Of a stretch of DNA of 64,000 bases, positions 63,200 through 64,000 are shown in pieces. The stretch is taken from NCBI RefSeq assembly GCF_008329705.1, contig NZ_VTSX01000015.1:1-64000 (forward strand), read 5' to 3'. Under the pieces are notes generated by a model. The model had not been told where the DNA came from. It saw nothing but the letters and a program-made list of their open reading frames with translations, and ran no database searches. This DNA is from Chryseobacterium sp. SN22. GTDB taxonomy: Bacteria > Bacteroidota > Bacteroidia > Flavobacteriales > Weeksellaceae. The stretch's first letter is position 1, and each line of letters starts with the position of its first letter. Position numbers and translations under genes: made by a program.

Positions 63200-64000
63200 A
63201 TGAAAAACAAAATCATCAATTTTTTGTCAAATTTCGAAAAGGAAAATCTTGCAGATTCTTTTCCTCTGGAGTATTGCCTGCCCGTATATCACTGTGTTTC
63301 GGATGAAAACCTGCCCCATCTTAAAAATATAATCCCGTACAAAAACACAAAGCAGTTTGAGCAGGACCTTGATTTTTTAGCCAGGCATTTTCAATTTGTT
63401 AATTGGGATGAATTCAAAGGATTTGTCAACGGAAGTTTCCAACCCAAAAAGAAAATCGCACTGCTCACTTTTGATGACGGATTAAGGGAATTTTATGATG
63501 TCGTTGCGCCTATCCTGGAACGGAAAGGAATTTATGCCATTAATTTCATCAATCCAAAGTTTATTGACAACAAGGATTTGATGTTCCGGTGCAAGGCAAG
63601 CCTTCTGGCTGAGAAAGTAAAGGCAGATAAAAGGGTCAACCCTGAAATTTTCAGTATTTTACAACCTAAAGAAAACCCCGCACAGCAGATTTTAAAGATC
63701 AGTTATTTACAGCAGGATCTTATGGACCGCCTGGCCGAGGTTCTCGAAGTCGATTTCAATATATTTTTACTGCAGCAGCAGCCTTATATGACACTTGATC
63801 AGATGACAAGGATTACCCAAAAAGGATTCGGGATCTCTTCCCACAGCTGGGATCATCCGCTGTACCATGAATTATCCGTCGGTCAGCAGCTGGAAACCAC
63901 CGACAAAACATTTGATTTCCTGAAGCAGCATGATTTCCTGTACGAAAGTTTTGCTTTTCCTTTCACCGATTTCGGAGTGAAAAAAGAATTTTTCGACCTT
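63200..64000 (+). CDS. Polysaccharide deacetylase family protein (3' end outside window)
   Basis: Translation from the ATG at 63200 is open to the end (267 codons). LPVYHCVSDENLPH, the NodB motif IALLTFDDGLREFYD (TFDDG metal site) and GISSHSWDHPLYHELS, carrying the second motif (H-S/T-x-x-H), identify a carbohydrate esterase 4-like deacetylase without a signal peptide. Such cytoplasmic or peripheral members often sit in surface-polysaccharide loci. The C-terminus is not in the window. Confidence 0.85.
   Translation, partial: MKNKIINFLSNFEKENLADSFPLEYCLPVYHCVSDENLPHLKNIIPYKNTKQFEQDLDFLARHFQFVNWDEFKGFVNGSFQPKKKIALLTFDDGLREFYDVVAPILERKGIYAINFINPKFIDNKDLMFRCKASLLAEKVKADKRVNPEIFSILQPKENPAQQILKISYLQQDLMDRLAEVLEVDFNIFLLQQQPYMTLDQMTRITQKGFGISSHSWDHPLYHELSVGQQLETTDKTFDFLKQHDFLYESFAFPFTDFGVKKEFFDL

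Overview
The window looks like a chromosomal segment from a Flavobacteriia (Bacteroidetes) bacterium, most likely Chryseobacterium or a near relative. The reasons are: an outer-membrane SusC/SusD pair and an Oar-like TonB receptor; a secreted leucine-rich-repeat protein with a C-terminal type IX secretion sorting domain; a family S46 dipeptidyl-peptidase; the hpt-adk-obg gene order; -7 promoter elements of the Bacteroidetes type (TAnnTTTG); and almost no recognisable Shine-Dalgarno sequences. The genus is an inference; no rRNA or marker alignment was possible.

Layout. 1-730: the 5' part of an lptG-like permease gene (minus strand) stops abruptly against an AT-rich stretch with an unrecognised helical ORF. 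734-5282: ABC-F ATPase, then hpt, adk and obg. 5275-7723: a frameshifted DUF6438 gene, a methyltransferase and an intact DUF6438 lipoprotein. 7786-9075: RhlE-type helicase. 9124-12782: a tight minus-strand group (GSCFA protein, small membrane protein, DUF4269, TatD, acyltransferase). 12854-17575: polyprenyl synthase, phosphate transporter Pit with its DUF47 partner, and a DeaD-type helicase. 17876-23364: DUF2461 protein, then a surface-glycan group (FkbM methyltransferase, flippase, two glycosyltransferases). 23676-26207: aspartase and a lipoprotein amidase.

26345-38400 is the most striking part. Two identical tRNA-Pro/tRNA-Arg pairs, 11,750 bp apart, flank five genes: a TPR/YaiO-type outer-membrane barrel, and facing it an operon for a very large hybrid histidine kinase, a receiver-only response regulator, a membrane-anchored HEAT-repeat protein, and a fusion of a processive GT2 glycosyltransferase with an LtaS/OpgB-type phosphoglycerol-transferase domain. 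I read this as a phosphorelay-controlled system that makes, modifies and exports a polysaccharide. All key catalytic residues of both enzymatic halves are visible.

38574-42658: a broken small gene, GNAT acetyltransferase, SH3 protein, PrmA and an SDR reductase. 43051-53676 is a minus-strand nutrient region: calcineurin-like phosphoesterase, SusD, SusC, a secreted glycerophosphodiesterase and an Oar-like receptor, which together suggest uptake and hydrolysis of a phosphodiester-containing substrate. 53916-64000: LigA, the type IX-secreted LRR protein, an unrecognised protein, an MgtC-family protein, an NlpE-like lipoprotein, an S46 peptidase with the arginine typical of DPP11, and a polysaccharide deacetylase that runs off the end.

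Intergenic spaces hold several dispersed repeat families, numerous hairpin terminators and one candidate structured element (41737-41803). I saw no CRISPR array, transposase, integrase or prophage gene.
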